The translations under genes and the position numbers were made by a program. A stretch of 32,411 bases of DNA from a virus, in the IMG/VR virus record IMGVR_UViG_3300024359_000022, positions 1-32,411 of that record; one strand, 5' to 3'. The notes beneath the pieces are model-generated. The model was not told the DNA's origin. It ran no database searches and saw only the letters and a list, made by a program, of their open reading frames with translations. Numbering within the stretch: position 1 is the stretch's first letter; each line of letters begins with the position of its first letter. This document shows positions 1-7,917 of the stretch, in pieces.

Positions 1-205
1 GATACTTACGAACAACTTTTACAAGGTCGTCCCATTCGTCCCAGTCGAGGGAGATTTTAGCACTGTCGTTTTGAGAGTCGTTTCCGTATATGATTAGGAA
101 AGAACCAGAGGCTTCATCATCGACGCCCACTTGGACGCTATTGAAGATTGGATTCCAGTCAAGATTAGCTGACTTGATGCTTACTTTTATTGGTATTGTT
201 TTCAT
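1..205 (-). CDS. Hypothetical protein, N-terminal 68 residues (runs off the left edge)
   Basis: The ATG at 205 opens a frame that is still open at base 1. The visible protein begins MKTIPIKVSIKSANLDWNP and is acidic towards the end (DWDEWDDLVKVV). I do not recognise a family. It lies 70 nt downstream of the endolysin stop. One base of an unfinished codon remains at position 1, and the fragment at 32302-32411 begins with two bases of an unfinished codon in the same orientation, so the two pieces join in frame to a 104-aa protein. It is therefore probably one gene interrupted only by where the circular sequence was cut. No signal peptide or membrane segment is visible. The gene call is fairly secure; the function is unknown. 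Confidence 0.75.
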   Translation of the reverse strand, partial: MKTIPIKVSIKSANLDWNPIFNSVQVGVDDEASGSFLIIYGNDSQNDSAKISLDWDEWDDLVKVVRKY

Positions 206-275
206 AGTGCTTAGTTGCCCGCCCCCGAAATCAACCCTTGTTTAACTTTGAGTGCGTGGGTTTATGTGAGTTTGT

Positions 276-695
276 TTATTTGTAAAAGATATGGCGGCCA
301 ATAGTGACAGTCAATGTCATGTGCTTTGCCCAATATGGCCGGCAATAATCGGCATGATAGTGATCAGCGCCGCTGGTGTAGTTAGTTGGCGCAGACAGTG
401 CAATGTCAAGCGCCTTAGCATATCGCGGATGGCGTTGCGCCTTGGCAAGCAACGCGGGCCGCTTGTCAATGTTATTCCAACATGAGAATTGCATGCGTTG
501 ATAACAGACTTGAGCCGGAGTCATGCGGCGCTTGATGGCTCGATTTTGGATCACTTCGTTAACGGCCTCCATAGCGCCAGGCGAATACTCGCCGCCAGCT
601 TCAAGTATAATAGTCGCAGCAACGATTTCCGCGTCACTGGCAGCGTTTGCGCAACTGATCGCGCACAATAGGATGATTGATAGTATTGATTTCAT
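276..695 (-). CDS. SleB-type cell wall hydrolase with signal peptide (endolysin)
   Basis: This 139-aa protein matches the SleB/CwlJ hydrolase family (Hydrolase_2), which cleaves peptidoglycan. A hydrophobic export signal covers residues 1-18 (MKSILSIILLCAISCANA), with likely cleavage before AAS. The mature part opens with the family motif ILEAGGE, whose first Glu (E32) is the expected catalytic residue. It ends with HYHADYCRPYWAKH and IGRHIFYK, the usual C-terminal signature of the family. An in-frame ATG lies four codons upstream (707), but a -35 element sits at 733-728 and the probable transcript start is near 700, so the ATG at 695 is preferred. As the only recognisable muralytic enzyme in the window it is the likely endolysin. 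Its signal peptide would allow Sec export instead of release through a holin. Confidence 0.85.
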   Translation of the reverse strand: MKSILSIILLCAISCANAASDAEIVAATIILEAGGEYSPGAMEAVNEVIQNRAIKRRMTPAQVCYQRMQFSCWNNIDKRPALLAKAQRHPRYAKALDIALSAPTNYTSGADHYHADYCRPYWAKHMTLTVTIGRHIFYK

Positions 696-704
696 AACAA
701 TGCC

Positions 705-740
705 CAAAGTAGCAACCCAACCACCCTTGTCAATACATTA
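705..740 (-). promoter_or_regulatory. Putative promoter with conserved TAATGTATTGACAAG element
   Basis: On the minus strand the 15-mer TAATGTATTGACAAG occupies 740-726, with the -35 hexamer TTGACA at 733-728. Sixteen bases downstream lies TACTTT, a weak -10 candidate. The same 15-mer occurs at 14326-14312, and with one end mismatch at 9226-9212. It sits between the terminator of the preceding block and the endolysin gene. Confidence 0.5.
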
Positions 741-743
741 TTT

Positions 744-775
744 AAATAAAAAAGCGCAACCCTTTCGGGAAGCGC
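744..775 (-). terminator. Rho-independent terminator after the dNMP kinase gene
   Basis: Read on the minus strand, GCGC-TT-CCC-GAAA-GGG-TT-GCGC forms an interrupted stem with a GAAA tetraloop, followed by six T residues. It lies about 35 nt beyond the kinase stop and before the promoter-like element at 740-705, so it closes the replication/nucleotide block. The TT/TT mismatch makes the stem weaker than others in this genome. Confidence 0.65.
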
Positions 776-813
776 CGTCATGTTATCCCTTTCGGGAAGC
801 GCCGTCATGTTAT
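760..813. repeat. Exact 27-bp tandem duplication
   Basis: The 27-bp unit at 760-786 is repeated exactly at 787-813. Each copy carries the inner hairpin CCCTTTCGGG and the right-hand stem of the terminator. The second copy includes the last codon and stop of the dNMP kinase gene. Only the first copy has the left-hand GCGC and A-run needed for a complete terminator, so the duplication probably arose by slippage within the terminator. Confidence 0.9.
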
Positions 814-1388
814 AACTTAAACTTGTATTTGATCAGATATAACGTGTTGTGCAGCAGCAGATCATAATTTGCTGGCGATATATGCGCTTTATGCATCGCC
901 GTCTGCACGCCAGAAGGCATTGGCATTTCGCTTTCATGCTCGCATGTGTATTTAATATCTCCACGATTGATTTCAAACAGCATGCCGCCATCATGTAGAA
1001 TCATCCGCGCTTCGTTTTCAAAGCGGCAATCATCAATCAAGATAATGGTCGGCTTATCGTCGCTTGTCACGCGCTCAATATGTCGCTGCATCGCCCATAG
1101 CCATACATCTTTATTGATATACTTGCGCCCCCATTGCGTGCCGAGCGTTTGCAATAGTTGCCTTGGCGTCACACCTAAGCCGCAGATTGGCTCATGCTTT
1201 AGCTTTTGTTCGGTCATTGCTTGAGTATCAACGCCCATTGCTTCGGCCATCGCCCGGATCGGATCGGCAAAGCTTAGTATCTCGACATGCAAGCTGTCGT
1301 CCAATTGCTTGGCAATATCTTGTGCGAATGTAGTTTTGCCGACGCCCTTCGGGCCGACTAGTCCTATTATATGTGCTTTATTCTTCAT
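810..1388 (-). CDS. Deoxynucleoside monophosphate kinase
   Basis: This 192-aa P-loop kinase probably phosphorylates dNMPs to dNDPs to supply phage DNA synthesis. The Walker A loop GPKGVGKTT is at residues 12-20. The segment TPRQLLQTLGTQWGRK, near residue 80, is characteristic of phage dNMP kinases (T4 gp1-like), and a second acidic/basic stretch, LIDDCRFENEA, follows near residue 118. The start ATG lies 3 nt beyond the stop of the upstream phosphoesterase gene, indicating co-transcription. The C-terminus overlaps the second copy of the 27-bp duplication, so the final residues may be recently altered. The family call is strong; the exact nucleotide preference is not visible. Confidence 0.88.
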   Translation of the reverse strand: MKNKAHIIGLVGPKGVGKTTFAQDIAKQLDDSLHVEILSFADPIRAMAEAMGVDTQAMTEQKLKHEPICGLGVTPRQLLQTLGTQWGRKYINKDVWLWAMQRHIERVTSDDKPTIILIDDCRFENEARMILHDGGMLFEINRGDIKYTCEHESEMPMPSGVQTAMHKAHISPANYDLLLHNTLYLIKYKFKL

Positions 1389-1391
1389 ATT

Positions 1392-2555
1392 TTATACGTG
1401 TTGGTAATATCTTGTGATTAGTCCGTGCTGCTTGTGGTATTCAAATCCAGTTGCACCCTTCATTGATCCGATAAATCCTTTTTCAGCGTGCCATGCATCG
1501 GTGGAGCATAGCGCCGGTAAATATTCAACCAGCAGCCCGCGATGCTCTTCCCACCCATTATTGGTTTCTGAGATTACGCGCATTGGCTGATTTTTCTTTT
1601 TGTGGTGGATGTGGCCCATCTTTAGATGCCTAAATTTGGTCTGCCCCCACTTCTCGGCAAACTCGGCCGCGATGATTTGCGGCCATTGCGCCATCGCAGC
1701 ACCGTCGCCGTGCGTCCACACCAGCAAATTCTTGCCGTGCGTAATTACTTTGCGGCTAGATGATTGCTCGATGACATTGACATTCTTGCAGTTAGCATAG
1801 AACGCCGACAAGACGCGAGTAAGCCAGACGCATGAATGCCAGTCGTGGTTTCCTTCAACGATGACAACATCGACTTTAGGCGCAACTTGCGCGGCAATCT
1901 GGACCACGTCATAGCATGCTTTCACCGCATAATCTACCACCCGATGAAAGCGCGAGTCAACATCTAGCACATTCCCGCTCTTCTCGGTCTGATTGTTTCG
2001 GCTGTCGCTGTGCATAATATCGCCGCCAAATGTAACAACGATGCGCCCCGGCTTATTGAATCGCCCCGCCAATGCTTGCGCAGTGTCAACCATACGCTTT
2101 GCAGCAATGTCGCAATCATAATCTGAATCATTGGTTTCTGCCTTTGTTGCATACATGCCAATATGAGAATCAAAGACCGATATCTCGGCCAATACGTCTT
2201 GATTGTCAGACTTTGTCGCACGCTTTACTTTGACAACTGCCTTGCCCTTTACGCGCTGGCATAGTGAATCGACGAATGCCTCCATATCTTCAGCGCCTGG
2301 CACAAGTCGCTTCCATTCTTGGATTGGCTTGCCCTTGGCGTCATATTGCACGGTCGTCTTTACCATCTTTAGATGCTCTGGCATGACTGCCGGAGTTAAC
2401 CATGGCGCTTGGCCTTTGCTTTCGCATGCTTTTAAAGCAACGCGCACATATTTATCACTGATTCCCATTTCCTTTGCCACGCCTCGCTTTGACCCGATCT
2501 CCATGTAGCAGTCTAATATTTGCTGCTGCTTGCTTGTTAGTTTTGTATTCTCCAT
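1392..2555 (-). CDS. Calcineurin-like metallophosphoesterase with N-terminal HTH
   Basis: The 387-aa protein shows the full set of two-metal phosphoesterase motifs: D129-x-H131 (FDSHIG), GGD with D179, GNHD at 235-238, H282 (THGDG) and GHIHH with H315 and H317. Residues about 8-45 (GVAKEMGISDKYVRVALK) look like a helix-turn-helix, which suggests DNA binding. Related phage enzymes resemble SbcD/Mre11-type nucleases, so a DNA-processing role in replication or host DNA turnover is plausible but inferred. It sits 12 nt after the PrimPol-helicase gene and 3 nt before the dNMP kinase gene. Its leader is A-rich without a Shine-Dalgarno sequence. Confidence 0.87.
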   Translation of the reverse strand: MENTKLTSKQQQILDCYMEIGSKRGVAKEMGISDKYVRVALKACESKGQAPWLTPAVMPEHLKMVKTTVQYDAKGKPIQEWKRLVPGAEDMEAFVDSLCQRVKGKAVVKVKRATKSDNQDVLAEISVFDSHIGMYATKAETNDSDYDCDIAAKRMVDTAQALAGRFNKPGRIVVTFGGDIMHSDSRNNQTEKSGNVLDVDSRFHRVVDYAVKACYDVVQIAAQVAPKVDVVIVEGNHDWHSCVWLTRVLSAFYANCKNVNVIEQSSSRKVITHGKNLLVWTHGDGAAMAQWPQIIAAEFAEKWGQTKFRHLKMGHIHHKKKNQPMRVISETNNGWEEHRGLLVEYLPALCSTDAWHAEKGFIGSMKGATGFEYHKQHGLITRYYQHV

Positions 2556-2567
2556 ATTTATTTTTGG

Positions 2568-4673
2568 TTATAGTCCAAATCTGACAAGGTTGCCGACTTG
2601 GTTTTTAGATTGCTTGTGAAAGGTCCATCCACCGTTTTGGCTTTTAGACTTGCCCCAATATTTCCCTGTATATCGCTCAATTACTTTTGTGCGAACGTTG
2701 CATGATCCAGTAGACGGATCGCCGAGATTGTCGCGAATTAATCCGCTATGTGTCTTCGGTCCGTCCTCAAGCTCGCTCAATATATACTCAATTACTGATT
2801 GATCTTTATCGAGCTGCGCCTCCTTGGCTGCCTTTTCCTCGGCCGCCCTTGCTTCTTCCGCGCCGACTTGCTTGACGCTTTGAAAGCGCCGATGCCAACT
2901 GCGCTTTTCGCCCGCGTCATATTGAAACGTCACTTTCATGCTATTCGGTCCGCGAAGCTTTGTATTTTCAAAGACAATTGTGCGGTCTGATCCTTCTGTA
3001 ATGACTGGCGCTTTGTCGATTGTATATGCGCAGTCAAAGTCGCTTTGGAAGTCGCCGACGCCCTCTGCAATGCTTTTACCGTCGGCGTCTTTGTTTTTAT
3101 TGGTATGCGCTAATGCAATCAATGTGCCTCCGGCTTGAGTAAAGCTGCGCACCATAATGTTAAAAACTCGCGCGTCATTCTTATCCATCGTACTGACAAA
3201 TTTTTTGAGTGTATCAAGCACAATCACCATATTGCCGCATGCATCTTCTTTGATTGCAGCCTTAATAATCTTGGATAAGTCTGCTGGATCAAATCCGTTC
3301 TGATTCGGTATCAAGTGATGAATGCCCATGTGCCGGGTAATCTCCATCTTTTCAATGCCGCCGTTGAAACTATCATCCGCGTTAATGTAGAAGATGTCTA
3401 AATGCTTCGTCTTCTCCATGTCTCGGTTGCATAGCATCCAAAGCGTCATCAATGTTTTACCAGTATTCGGGCCAGCATTGAGTATCGTGCAATCGCCAAG
3501 CATCGCAATTTCTGGCAAAATAAAGACAGCATCTTGCGCCCGCTTTTTCATTGCCTCGATATTTTCATCAGTCGATGCGACCAGCTTGCGCAGATTGCTG
3601 AGAAAGTCACTGCCAGTGGATTTCGCCGACTGCTCAATTTCTTTCTTCGCTTCTTCTGCCTCGGTAATTGGCGGCAACCATGAGTCGGCCTCTTTTTGCA
3701 GCGCATTACTTACAAGTTGGTCAATGGTCGCGACTACGTCAGCAGGCAATTGTTCGATTGATTGCTCGCCGTAGCCTTCCGCAGCAAGCGCCGTAGCCGC
3801 CGCTTTAAAGTCGCCGCCATGGTGAAACATAGCAAACAATGCAAACGGCGAATAAGACTCATTAGCTTCAAGCGTTGCGGCCGACGACGTCCAGCAGTAG
3901 AATTTACGATCACCGACTACGCCGAACGTGCCACTGATGCCGCCAGACTTGCCCGGCCGCGTCCAGTGCTTGCCATTGCGCGTAGTCCATCCTTGCGATT
4001 GAAGCAATCCAGCAACGTCTGCTTTCTCATTGAATTGATCACCTGGCGATGTGCCATCACTAGCAACCTTTGACGGCTTGACTGCCCAAAATGGCAATGC
4101 TTGCGACTTGGCCGCCTCGGTCTTAATGACCTTTGACTTGGCATTATAATATGCCGCCGGATCATGAGATAGAAAGCAAAGCCGCGACACGTCGCTGCAT
4201 GCCTTGTCGATGACTAAGCCATGCGAATCAGCGAACCAATCGCGCACGGTCGCAAATGCAGCCTTGTGCGTATCTGCGTCTGTTGCGTCGATCTTTACGC
4301 CGACCTTTAGGCCGCCAGATGGAGATACAAAGGCAAAGTGCGTCTTGTCGCTTGATTGTAGTTTCTCGCGAATGGTTGCCATTTGCTTTGCGTCGATCAG
4401 TTGCGGATTCTCATCCGTATCTAGATCGGCAATCAAGATGCCGCTGTGAGTGATCAAAGCAGACGCCGCCCGCTTGGAAAAGACGCCCGACGCTGTCACT
4501 GCTGGCAGCGCCGCCTTATATCGGCTGCGCGTGTCTTTGTCTGGTGCGCTGCGGATCTCTTCAACCAATTGCCTCTGGTCATTGCTTATGATCCATTTGA
4601 TCAACTGCAATGAAGTAATCTCATCGCTTGGCGCAGTGTCGCGCACCGTTTTAAATGTAGAAAATTTTATCAT
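2568..4673 (-). CDS. PrimPol (BT4734-like) primase fused to RepA/DnaB-type helicase
   Basis: This 701-aa multidomain replication protein has an N-terminal BT4734/VirE-like primase-polymerase domain at about 45-180, with the catalytic DLDTDEN (83-89), SPSGGLKVGV (117-126) and SDVSRLCFLSHDP (160-172). A linker domain at 225-302 (HWTRPGKSGG, YSPFALFAMFHHGGDF) is usual in phage primase-helicases. A RecA-fold ATPase follows: Walker A GPNTGKTL (401-408), Walker B VIVLDT (483-488) and an AHTNK sensor (522-526). The C-terminal 80 residues look like a winged helix. It probably primes and unwinds DNA at the phage origin. No DNA polymerase gene is visible, so it probably recruits the host replisome. A stable hairpin lies just before its start codon. 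Confidence 0.9.
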   Translation of the reverse strand: MIKFSTFKTVRDTAPSDEITSLQLIKWIISNDQRQLVEEIRSAPDKDTRSRYKAALPAVTASGVFSKRAASALITHSGILIADLDTDENPQLIDAKQMATIREKLQSSDKTHFAFVSPSGGLKVGVKIDATDADTHKAAFATVRDWFADSHGLVIDKACSDVSRLCFLSHDPAAYYNAKSKVIKTEAAKSQALPFWAVKPSKVASDGTSPGDQFNEKADVAGLLQSQGWTTRNGKHWTRPGKSGGISGTFGVVGDRKFYCWTSSAATLEANESYSPFALFAMFHHGGDFKAAATALAAEGYGEQSIEQLPADVVATIDQLVSNALQKEADSWLPPITEAEEAKKEIEQSAKSTGSDFLSNLRKLVASTDENIEAMKKRAQDAVFILPEIAMLGDCTILNAGPNTGKTLMTLWMLCNRDMEKTKHLDIFYINADDSFNGGIEKMEITRHMGIHHLIPNQNGFDPADLSKIIKAAIKEDACGNMVIVLDTLKKFVSTMDKNDARVFNIMVRSFTQAGGTLIALAHTNKNKDADGKSIAEGVGDFQSDFDCAYTIDKAPVITEGSDRTIVFENTKLRGPNSMKVTFQYDAGEKRSWHRRFQSVKQVGAEEARAAEEKAAKEAQLDKDQSVIEYILSELEDGPKTHSGLIRDNLGDPSTGSCNVRTKVIERYTGKYWGKSKSQNGGWTFHKQSKNQVGNLVRFGL

Positions 4674-4706
4674 TTATAAAGAGCGGCACGCACTAAGACG
4701 TGCCGC
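4674..4706 (-). terminator. Terminator-like hairpin abutting the primase start
   Basis: On the minus strand GCGGCACG (4706-4699) pairs perfectly with CGTGCCGC (4690-4683) around an 8-nt loop, followed by TCTTTATAA. It lies between the helicase-methyltransferase stop and the PrimPol ATG at 4673. The T-run is short, so it may be a leaky terminator, an attenuator or an RNA structure controlling primase translation. Confidence 0.5.
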
Positions 4707-4718
4707 ATTTAATTATTA

Positions 4719-6926
4719 TTATACTAGTGCTAGAGTGCCTTGCGCTTTAACATTTTTAAGATTGCCACAAGCTTGATCGGCGTATGACTTCTTCAGCTCA
4801 CTGCCAACGAACTCACGCCCTAATGACAACGCGCCATAGCCTTCTGATCCAATGCCAGTGAACGGTGAATAAACAAGATCGCCTGGATTGCTCCATAGCT
4901 CAATGCCGCGCTCGATAACGTCGAGTTGAAGTGGACATATATGCTTTTCGTCGGCATTGTCGCGAGCGCCTTCCTTATTCAGCACGCGCCCTTGATCGAC
5001 GGTCATCCATACCGGCGATGCTACTTCCTGCCACCAATCAACGCTATAATCTTCCGGCGACTTAGTGACCGGCACTGCGCTTTCGCCCGGCGCACGAAAA
5101 ACAAGCAAGTAGTCTGGCACGCCAACTCGACTTGATGAACTATCTTTTTTCAATGTTTTATAAAGCAATCCGTGCGCTTTGGTCCGTTGCATTTCAGTCA
5201 CTGGAGATTTCCAAATAGTAATGCGCGAATGAAATAGAAAGCCATGCTTCCAAAATGCGCGAATGATCTCTCCAGAAAAGTCCTGCAATTGAATGCTTCC
5301 ATGCTTCCATTTTGTTGAAAGCAGATCGACGCAATGCACTGCAACCTCACGCCCCGGAATCATGATGCGTTTCATTTCCTCAATTAAGTAATCAAAATGC
5401 TTCATGAATTCTTCCATGTCTTCGCAGTTTCCCATATCCTGCGGATCTGCCGAATATGTGAACAAGTCAGCGAATGGCGGCGAAAAGATAGAAAATCCGA
5501 CTGAGTGGTCTGCAATCTTTTCACGTGCCACTCGGACGCAATCACCATGATGCACCGTCCATCCGTCGCCATTGTGAGTTGTTACGTCGATCTTTGCGTC
5601 GATTGTTTCTGATTCACTTGTCTTTAATTCTGATGCTGCTTTTTTCATAGATAATTGCATTGTTTCATGCTGTTTAATTTTACGTTGTATAGATTTAATA
5701 ATTGCGCCCTCGGTTTCCGCTTGGACCACAAATGCGTTTACTTCTTTAGTTTGTCCGAATCGATATGACCGACGCAAAGCTTGGTAGAAGTCCTCAAATG
5801 AGTAACTGAGTCCTACGAATGCGACGTTGTTGCAGTGTTGCCAGTTCAGGCCGAATCCGGCGATGCTTGGCTTTGTGATAATGACGCGAGCGTCACCATT
5901 TGAGAAGTCGGCAAGGCGTTTGCGCTTTACGCTTGGCTTATCGCTCCCGCGCACCTCTACGGCGTCCGGTATGCGTGCTTTTAGTTCGTCGGCTTCCAAA
6001 TTAGTATTGCACCATACAATCCATGTCTCTGATGAGTTATTGACCATATCAGCAACTGCATCGCAGCGAGCTGGCGCAGTGAGTCGCATTTCTTTATGCA
6101 TCGTCGTTGCGCTTAACGTTGCGATTCTGAAAAGGTCGTCGCCAGTTTCTTTGCTTTGATCGACTTCGACGGTAATGTCGGTCATGTTCAACTTCGGCAA
6201 TATATATCCGGAGTCATCAAAGCCTAAATCAGAAGGCATTGAAATGCACGCGGCCCACGACGCGAGCCATTTCCAGAACTCATCCTCGGCGTGTTTCTTT
6301 AGTCGCCAGTCGCCAGTGTTGAACGTGTCATTGATGAAATATGTGCAAAGCATTTGCGCCGGCGTGCAAATGCCGAGAAAGTCAGCATGCTGCCCTAATT
6401 CAGTATAATCATTAGGCGATGGCGTCGCTGTGCAGCATAAACGATATGGCGTATTCTTAAATGCTTCTGTCAATGATTTGCGAGTCTTGCCAGTAAAACT
6501 CTTTAGTATTGAGCTTTCATCCAGGACCACTCCAGCAAAGTCGCCACACTCAAAATGATCCAGCTTTTCATAGTTGGTGATGTATATGCCAGGCCCGCAA
6601 ATCTCTGAATGATCAGAAACGACGCTTGCTTGAATGCCAAACTTTACACCCTCAAGTCGTGTCTGTTCGCCAACTGCAAGCGGCGCAAGAATCAACACGC
6701 TGCCGCCTGTCTTGCGGAATACTTGCGACGCCCATTCAAGTTGCTGCGCAGTTTTACCTAATCCGCAATCCTCAAATAGTGCCGCTCGGCCCTTATGAAC
6801 TGCCCATCGCAATACGTGCGATTGCCATTCAAATAGCGGAGCAATAATCGGCAATGGATCAAATCCATAATTGGCCGAGTGCTTTCGCTTCGTATCAATA
6901 AATTCATTATAATTTTTTGCATTCAT
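4719..6926 (-). CDS. SNF2-like helicase fused to beta-class DNA methyltransferase
   Basis: The 735-aa protein has two parts. Residues 1-430 form a SNF2/SF2 ATPase with Walker A DCGLGKT (53-59), Walker B LDES (135-138), TATPSPND (166-173) and motif VI QALRRSYRFGQ (382-392). Residues about 450-735 form an amino-methyltransferase with the catalytic SPPF (482-485) ahead of the SAM-binding SPFTGIGS (687-694). That order is typical of beta-class N4-cytosine or N6-adenine enzymes; HICPLQ (662-667) is also usual in this phage family. It probably translocates along or remodels DNA while methylating the genome, perhaps for anti-restriction, but the target is unknown. It overlaps a 41-aa gene upstream by ATGA. 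I see no nuclease domain. Confidence 0.9.
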   Translation of the reverse strand: MNAKNYNEFIDTKRKHSANYGFDPLPIIAPLFEWQSHVLRWAVHKGRAALFEDCGLGKTAQQLEWASQVFRKTGGSVLILAPLAVGEQTRLEGVKFGIQASVVSDHSEICGPGIYITNYEKLDHFECGDFAGVVLDESSILKSFTGKTRKSLTEAFKNTPYRLCCTATPSPNDYTELGQHADFLGICTPAQMLCTYFINDTFNTGDWRLKKHAEDEFWKWLASWAACISMPSDLGFDDSGYILPKLNMTDITVEVDQSKETGDDLFRIATLSATTMHKEMRLTAPARCDAVADMVNNSSETWIVWCNTNLEADELKARIPDAVEVRGSDKPSVKRKRLADFSNGDARVIITKPSIAGFGLNWQHCNNVAFVGLSYSFEDFYQALRRSYRFGQTKEVNAFVVQAETEGAIIKSIQRKIKQHETMQLSMKKAASELKTSESETIDAKIDVTTHNGDGWTVHHGDCVRVAREKIADHSVGFSIFSPPFADLFTYSADPQDMGNCEDMEEFMKHFDYLIEEMKRIMIPGREVAVHCVDLLSTKWKHGSIQLQDFSGEIIRAFWKHGFLFHSRITIWKSPVTEMQRTKAHGLLYKTLKKDSSSSRVGVPDYLLVFRAPGESAVPVTKSPEDYSVDWWQEVASPVWMTVDQGRVLNKEGARDNADEKHICPLQLDVIERGIELWSNPGDLVYSPFTGIGSEGYGALSLGREFVGSELKKSYADQACGNLKNVKAQGTLALV

Positions 6927-7048
6927 AGTTTTTTTATTCCGTAGTGTTTTGTGTTTTTAGTCCGTGCTATCCATTTGGCGCACATTGTGAGAGTTCCCCG
7001 GAAGCAAGTTGCCCCGGTGTGATTTATTACTTTGTGAGTATAAAACAT
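6923..7048 (-). CDS. Small hypothetical protein, 41 aa, coupled on both sides
   Basis: This short gene exactly fills the gap between rusA-like and the helicase-methyltransferase. Its ATG overlaps the upstream stop (TAATG at 7050-7046) and its TGA overlaps the next start (ATGA at 6926-6923). The product begins MFYTHKVINHTGATCFRG and ends HYGIKKL; it is basic, with two cysteines and no membrane segment. I do not recognise a family. The double overlap is the main evidence that it is translated. Confidence 0.7.
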   Translation of the reverse strand: MFYTHKVINHTGATCFRGTLTMCAKWIARTKNTKHYGIKKL

Positions 7049-7380
7049 TATTTAAACACAATCTCCAGCCGAGGGTTTTCGCGGTCAATCTCAAAGCGCA
7101 CGCCGTCAAAATCCCATTCGGAATCATCTTGCCCGGTGCAATCGGCGACGCCATCTAGGTATGCCTTGCACATGGCCGTGGCGTTATCCTTATCACGGCG
7201 TCGCTTTGTCGGCCAGTAAAAGTCGAGCCGATATGCTTTGATCTTAATCATCCCGACCTGCTGCCATGTTTCAAACTTAGCAAGACGCCGCGCCGCTTTG
7301 GTATATCTAGCTTTAAGCGCCCAATGCGTGCGCACATTTGGCGCAAGATTGCGTGCAGGAATTGGCAATGTAATTGTCAT
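7048..7380 (-). CDS. rusA: RusA-family Holliday junction resolvase
   Basis: The 110-aa protein matches RusA in length and motifs. It carries the acidic signature DKDNATAMCKAYLDG around D63, D65 and D76, followed by a second acidic pair in TGQDDSEW near 85-86; these bind metal in RusA. The N-terminus is basic (PARNLAPNVRTHW). It should cut four-way junctions and branched DNA to resolve recombination or replication intermediates before packaging. It overlaps the upstream 166-aa gene by 4 nt (ATGA) and its stop overlaps the following 41-aa gene. It fits with the exonuclease and Sak4-like protein encoded at 14214-11665. Confidence 0.9.
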   Translation of the reverse strand: MTITLPIPARNLAPNVRTHWALKARYTKAARRLAKFETWQQVGMIKIKAYRLDFYWPTKRRRDKDNATAMCKAYLDGVADCTGQDDSEWDFDGVRFEIDRENPRLEIVFK

Positions 7381-7877
7381 AGTTTCACTACCTCCACTTT
7401 GTTTTTGTTGTATTTGTAGCCTTTGTCAGCCAATGCGCAGTTGATTGAATAGATCGAATGATGAAGCTTTTGCGCAACCTTGCTGATCCGGTTGCCTTCG
7501 TTGACTAGTTCAACTACTCTTTTCACTTCAACCATTCTTTCGCGTGATGGAATCTCAATGTCAAATCGGCTGCACCAGTCAGCATATGTTTGATACGGCA
7601 CGCCTGCATGATTGCAAGCCTGTGCGGCCAGCATGCCATCTTCGCGCAGTTGATTAATCTCGTCGCACTTTTCGCGGATCTCTTTTTCTTTCTCCGGCGA
7701 TGTTAGTGTATATTCTTTGCGCTTCTTTGGAAACTTAATAAGTCCCATGTCGCGCAACTTGTCAAAGTTACCTTGTTTGCAATCGTGCAAAAGCTTTTGG
7801 CCTTTGGCTAGGCGATCAAATTCGGCATCTGGCAGATGCTTTTCTAGTAGTTGATTTGCTACATATAATTCGTGCAT
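7377..7877 (-). CDS. Hypothetical protein with probable HTH, 166 aa
   Basis: The protein starts MHELYVANQLLEKHLPDAEF. It has a charged middle (KFPKKRKEYTLTSPEKEKEI) and a C-terminal half with two HTH-like stretches: QACNHAGVPYQTYADWCSR and a region around RISKVAQKLHHSIYSINCAL. It ends basic (YKYNKNKVEVVKL). I do not recognise a named family. The helix-turn-helix character and early-block position suggest a DNA-binding accessory or regulatory protein, but this is inference. It overlaps rusA-like by 4 nt, so the two are probably translationally coupled. Confidence 0.75.
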   Translation of the reverse strand: MHELYVANQLLEKHLPDAEFDRLAKGQKLLHDCKQGNFDKLRDMGLIKFPKKRKEYTLTSPEKEKEIREKCDEINQLREDGMLAAQACNHAGVPYQTYADWCSRFDIEIPSRERMVEVKRVVELVNEGNRISKVAQKLHHSIYSINCALADKGYKYNKNKVEVVKL

Positions 7878-7917
7878 AATAATAATGCAGTGTAAGATGC
7901 TGCGCCCTGTTGGTTTG

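Noticed and set aside
6957-7154. Minus-strand frame of 65 codons overlapping the RusA gene
   Set aside because: Mostly inside RusA in another frame. The 41-aa frame with overlaps on both ends fits the gap better.
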